Part shown: piece after piece, positions 62,660 to 64,000 of the stretch
How the letters are laid out: every line of letters starts with the position of its first letter
Position numbering within the stretch: position 1 is the stretch's first letter
NCBI RefSeq assembly: GCF_000472445.1
Contig: NZ_AXAJ01000008.1
Span: 126,551-190,550 of the forward strand
Direction of reading: 5' to 3'
DNA: 64,000 bases
From: Burkholderia sp. WSM2230
GTDB taxonomy: Bacteria > Pseudomonadota > Gammaproteobacteria > Burkholderiales > Burkholderiaceae
The notes under the pieces: generated by a model
Told to the model about the DNA's origin: nothing
The model's database searches: none
The model's input: the letters and a program-made list of their open reading frames with translations, nothing else
Position numbers and translations under genes: made by a program

Positions 62660-63661
62660 ATGTCCGACATCCAATTAGCGTCTGGCGCGTCGAGGGCAAC
62701 CCCGCCTGGCGGCGCGTCGCAGCAGAGAGCGCCCAGCCGCGCCGGCGACGTGATCTTCGGCGGCCTTGCGCGCCTCGCCGCCGTCGTCACGCTGTTGCTG
62801 CTCGGCGGCATCATCGTTTCGCTGGTCATCGCTTCCATGCCGTCCATCAAGCAATTCGGCCTCGGCTTCCTGTGGAGCGCGCAGTGGGATCCGCCCAGCA
62901 AGCAGTTCGGCGCACTGGTGCCGATCTACGGCACGATCGCCACTTCGATCATTGCGCTCATCATCGCGGTGCCCGTCAGCTTCGGCATCGCGCTCTTTCT
63001 GACCGAACTTTCGCCCGCATGGCTGCGCCGGCCGCTCGGCATCGCGATCGAGCTGCTCGCCGCGATTCCGTCGATCGTCTACGGCATGTGGGGCCTGCTC
63101 GTGTTCGCGCCCATCTTCGCGACGTGGTTCGAAAAGCCGCTCGGCGCGGTGCTGGGCGGCATTCCGATAGTCGGCGCGCTGTTCCAGGGCGCGCCCATCG
63201 GCATCGGCATTCTCTGCGCGGGTGTGATTCTCGCGATCATGATCATCCCGTACATCGCTTCGGTGATGCGCGACGTGTTCGAAGTGACGCCGGTCCTGCT
63301 GAAGGAATCGGCATATGGCATCGGCTGCACGACGTGGGAAGTCATGTGGAAGATCGTGCTGCCCTTCACGAAGAGCGGCGTGATCGGCGGCGTGATGCTC
63401 GGCCTCGGCCGCGCGCTCGGCGAGACGATGGCCGTCACATTCGTGATCGGCAATACGAACCTGCTCGATAATGTCTCGCTGTTTTCGCCGGGCAACAGCA
63501 TCACCTCGGCGCTCGCCAACGAATTCGCTGAGGCGGATCCGGGCCTGCACACCTCGGCGCTGATGGAACTCGGCCTGATTCTCTTTGTGATCACCTTCAT
63601 CGTGCTGGCCATTTCGAAGATGATGCTGCTTCGTCTGGAGAAAGGGGAGGGCGCGAAATGA
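62660..63661 (+). CDS. pstC: Phosphate ABC transporter permease PstC
   Basis: The 333-residue integral membrane permease has about six helices and the ABC permease EAA loop (ALGETMAVTFVIGNTN, with EAA-like GLGRALGET). It pairs with PstA. ATG 62660 is chosen (MSDIQLASGASRATP); upstream in-frame codons are not conserved. The stop overlaps pstA ATG by 4 bp. Confidence 0.95.
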   Translation: MSDIQLASGASRATPPGGASQQRAPSRAGDVIFGGLARLAAVVTLLLLGGIIVSLVIASMPSIKQFGLGFLWSAQWDPPSKQFGALVPIYGTIATSIIALIIAVPVSFGIALFLTELSPAWLRRPLGIAIELLAAIPSIVYGMWGLLVFAPIFATWFEKPLGAVLGGIPIVGALFQGAPIGIGILCAGVILAIMIIPYIASVMRDVFEVTPVLLKESAYGIGCTTWEVMWKIVLPFTKSGVIGGVMLGLGRALGETMAVTFVIGNTNLLDNVSLFSPGNSITSALANEFAEADPGLHTSALMELGLILFVITFIVLAISKMMLLRLEKGEGAK

Positions 63662-64000
63662 GCCAGTCCACCTTGAACATGCCGGGCTCGAACGACGCCG
63701 TCGCGCTCGAGAAAATGCGCGTGCGTCTGCAAGGCCGCCGCCGCACGCAAAACGCAATCGCATTGACGCTGTCGCTCGCGGCAATGGCGTTCGGTCTGCT
63801 GTGGCTGATCTGGATTCTGTACACGACGCTGCGCCTTGGCATCGGCGGCCTGTCGGTCGAACTGTTTACGCAGTCCACGCCGCCGCCGAACACCGACGGC
63901 GGCGGTCTCGCCAACGCGATTGTCGGCAGTCTGCTGCTCGTTGTGCTCGCAACCTTCGTCGGCACGCCCATCGGCATTCTCGCTGGCGTCTATCTCGCCG
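63658..64000 (+). CDS. pstA: Phosphate ABC transporter permease PstA (partial)
   Basis: The first 114 codons of pstA before the window end. The ATG overlaps the pstC stop (ATGA at 63658-63661). The N-terminus has a cytoplasmic basic segment, a first membrane helix (about 36-56) and the start of the second (about 88-110). pstB and phoU would be expected beyond the window. Truncated by the window boundary only. Confidence 0.9.
   Translation, partial: MSQSTLNMPGSNDAVALEKMRVRLQGRRRTQNAIALTLSLAAMAFGLLWLIWILYTTLRLGIGGLSVELFTQSTPPPNTDGGGLANAIVGSLLLVVLATFVGTPIGILAGVYLA

Overview
The window is a GC-rich, densely coding chromosomal segment of a beta-proteobacterium, most likely Burkholderiaceae and probably Paraburkholderia. 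The reasons are the gene orders (yceF/yceD-rpmF-plsX-fabHDG-acpP-fabF-rpoE-rseA-rseB-mucD-lepA-lepB-rnc-era-recO-pdxJ-acpS-nagZ), an Arg32-type EF-P with its rhamnosyltransferase EarP, and long low-complexity extensions on otherwise standard proteins. The genus call is inference from recognised sequence; no database search was possible. I see no prophage, insertion sequence, integrase, CRISPR array, toxin-antitoxin pair or secretion cluster. This is core genome, and the interest lies in regulatory RNA and DNA elements and in unusual protein details.

Layout. 1-7.9 kb: yceF diverges from a long fatty-acid and phospholipid precursor run (yceD, rpmF, plsX, fabH, fabD, fabG, acpP, fabF) with a strong sigma70-type promoter at 692-720; acpP sits between intrinsic terminators. 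7.9-12.7 kb: a YgfX-like membrane protein, then the sigmaE envelope-stress operon rpoE-rseA-rseB-mucD and a small glutaredoxin-like protein. 12.9-21.3 kb: lepA, lepB, rnc, era, recO, pdxJ, acpS and nagZ, tightly packed. 21.3-25.7 kb (minus strand): an orphan NtrC-type regulator with an eroded AAA+ core, a CsbD protein, efp and earP. 25.8-29.5 kb: uvrC, pgsA, two identical tRNA-Gly(GCC) genes and tRNA-Cys(GCA). 29.6-33.1 kb: a TraB/GumN-family protein, an ElaA-type acetyltransferase and a minus-strand copper-delivery operon for cytochrome oxidase (SCO, PCuAC, CtaG).

33.6-43.4 kb: the trehalose genes otsB-otsA, two type I ABC exporters, a family-4 glycosyltransferase and two small membrane proteins. 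43.8-48.8 kb: tRNA-Val(CAC), dnaQ, rnhA and a YafS-like methyltransferase on the minus strand, divergent from gloB and mltD; this gloB/yafS/rnhA/dnaQ/tRNA order resembles that in enterobacteria. 49-58.8 kb: carA-carB behind a promoter and long leader, a large branched terminator-like RNA, greA, a DUF4149 protein, yhbY diverging from rlmE, and ftsH. 58.8-64 kb: folP, glmM, then the phosphate operon pstS-pstC-pstA behind a four-half-site Pho box. pstA runs off the window.

How the genes work together: the first block couples ribosome protein L32, fatty-acid initiation and elongation, and later (acpS, pgsA) carrier activation and phospholipid headgroup synthesis. Envelope integrity is covered by sigmaE and its regulators, MucD, LepB, MltD, NagZ and FtsH. 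RNA and translation quality control is represented by rnc, era, lepA, efp/earP, greA, yhbY and rlmE. No previously undescribed multi-gene system was convincingly found. The best leads are the divergent sigma54-activator-like protein, the roughly 90-nt branched element between carB and greA, the promoter architecture at rnc and lepA, and the charged or low-complexity segments added to RNase III, RecO, UvrC and YhbY.
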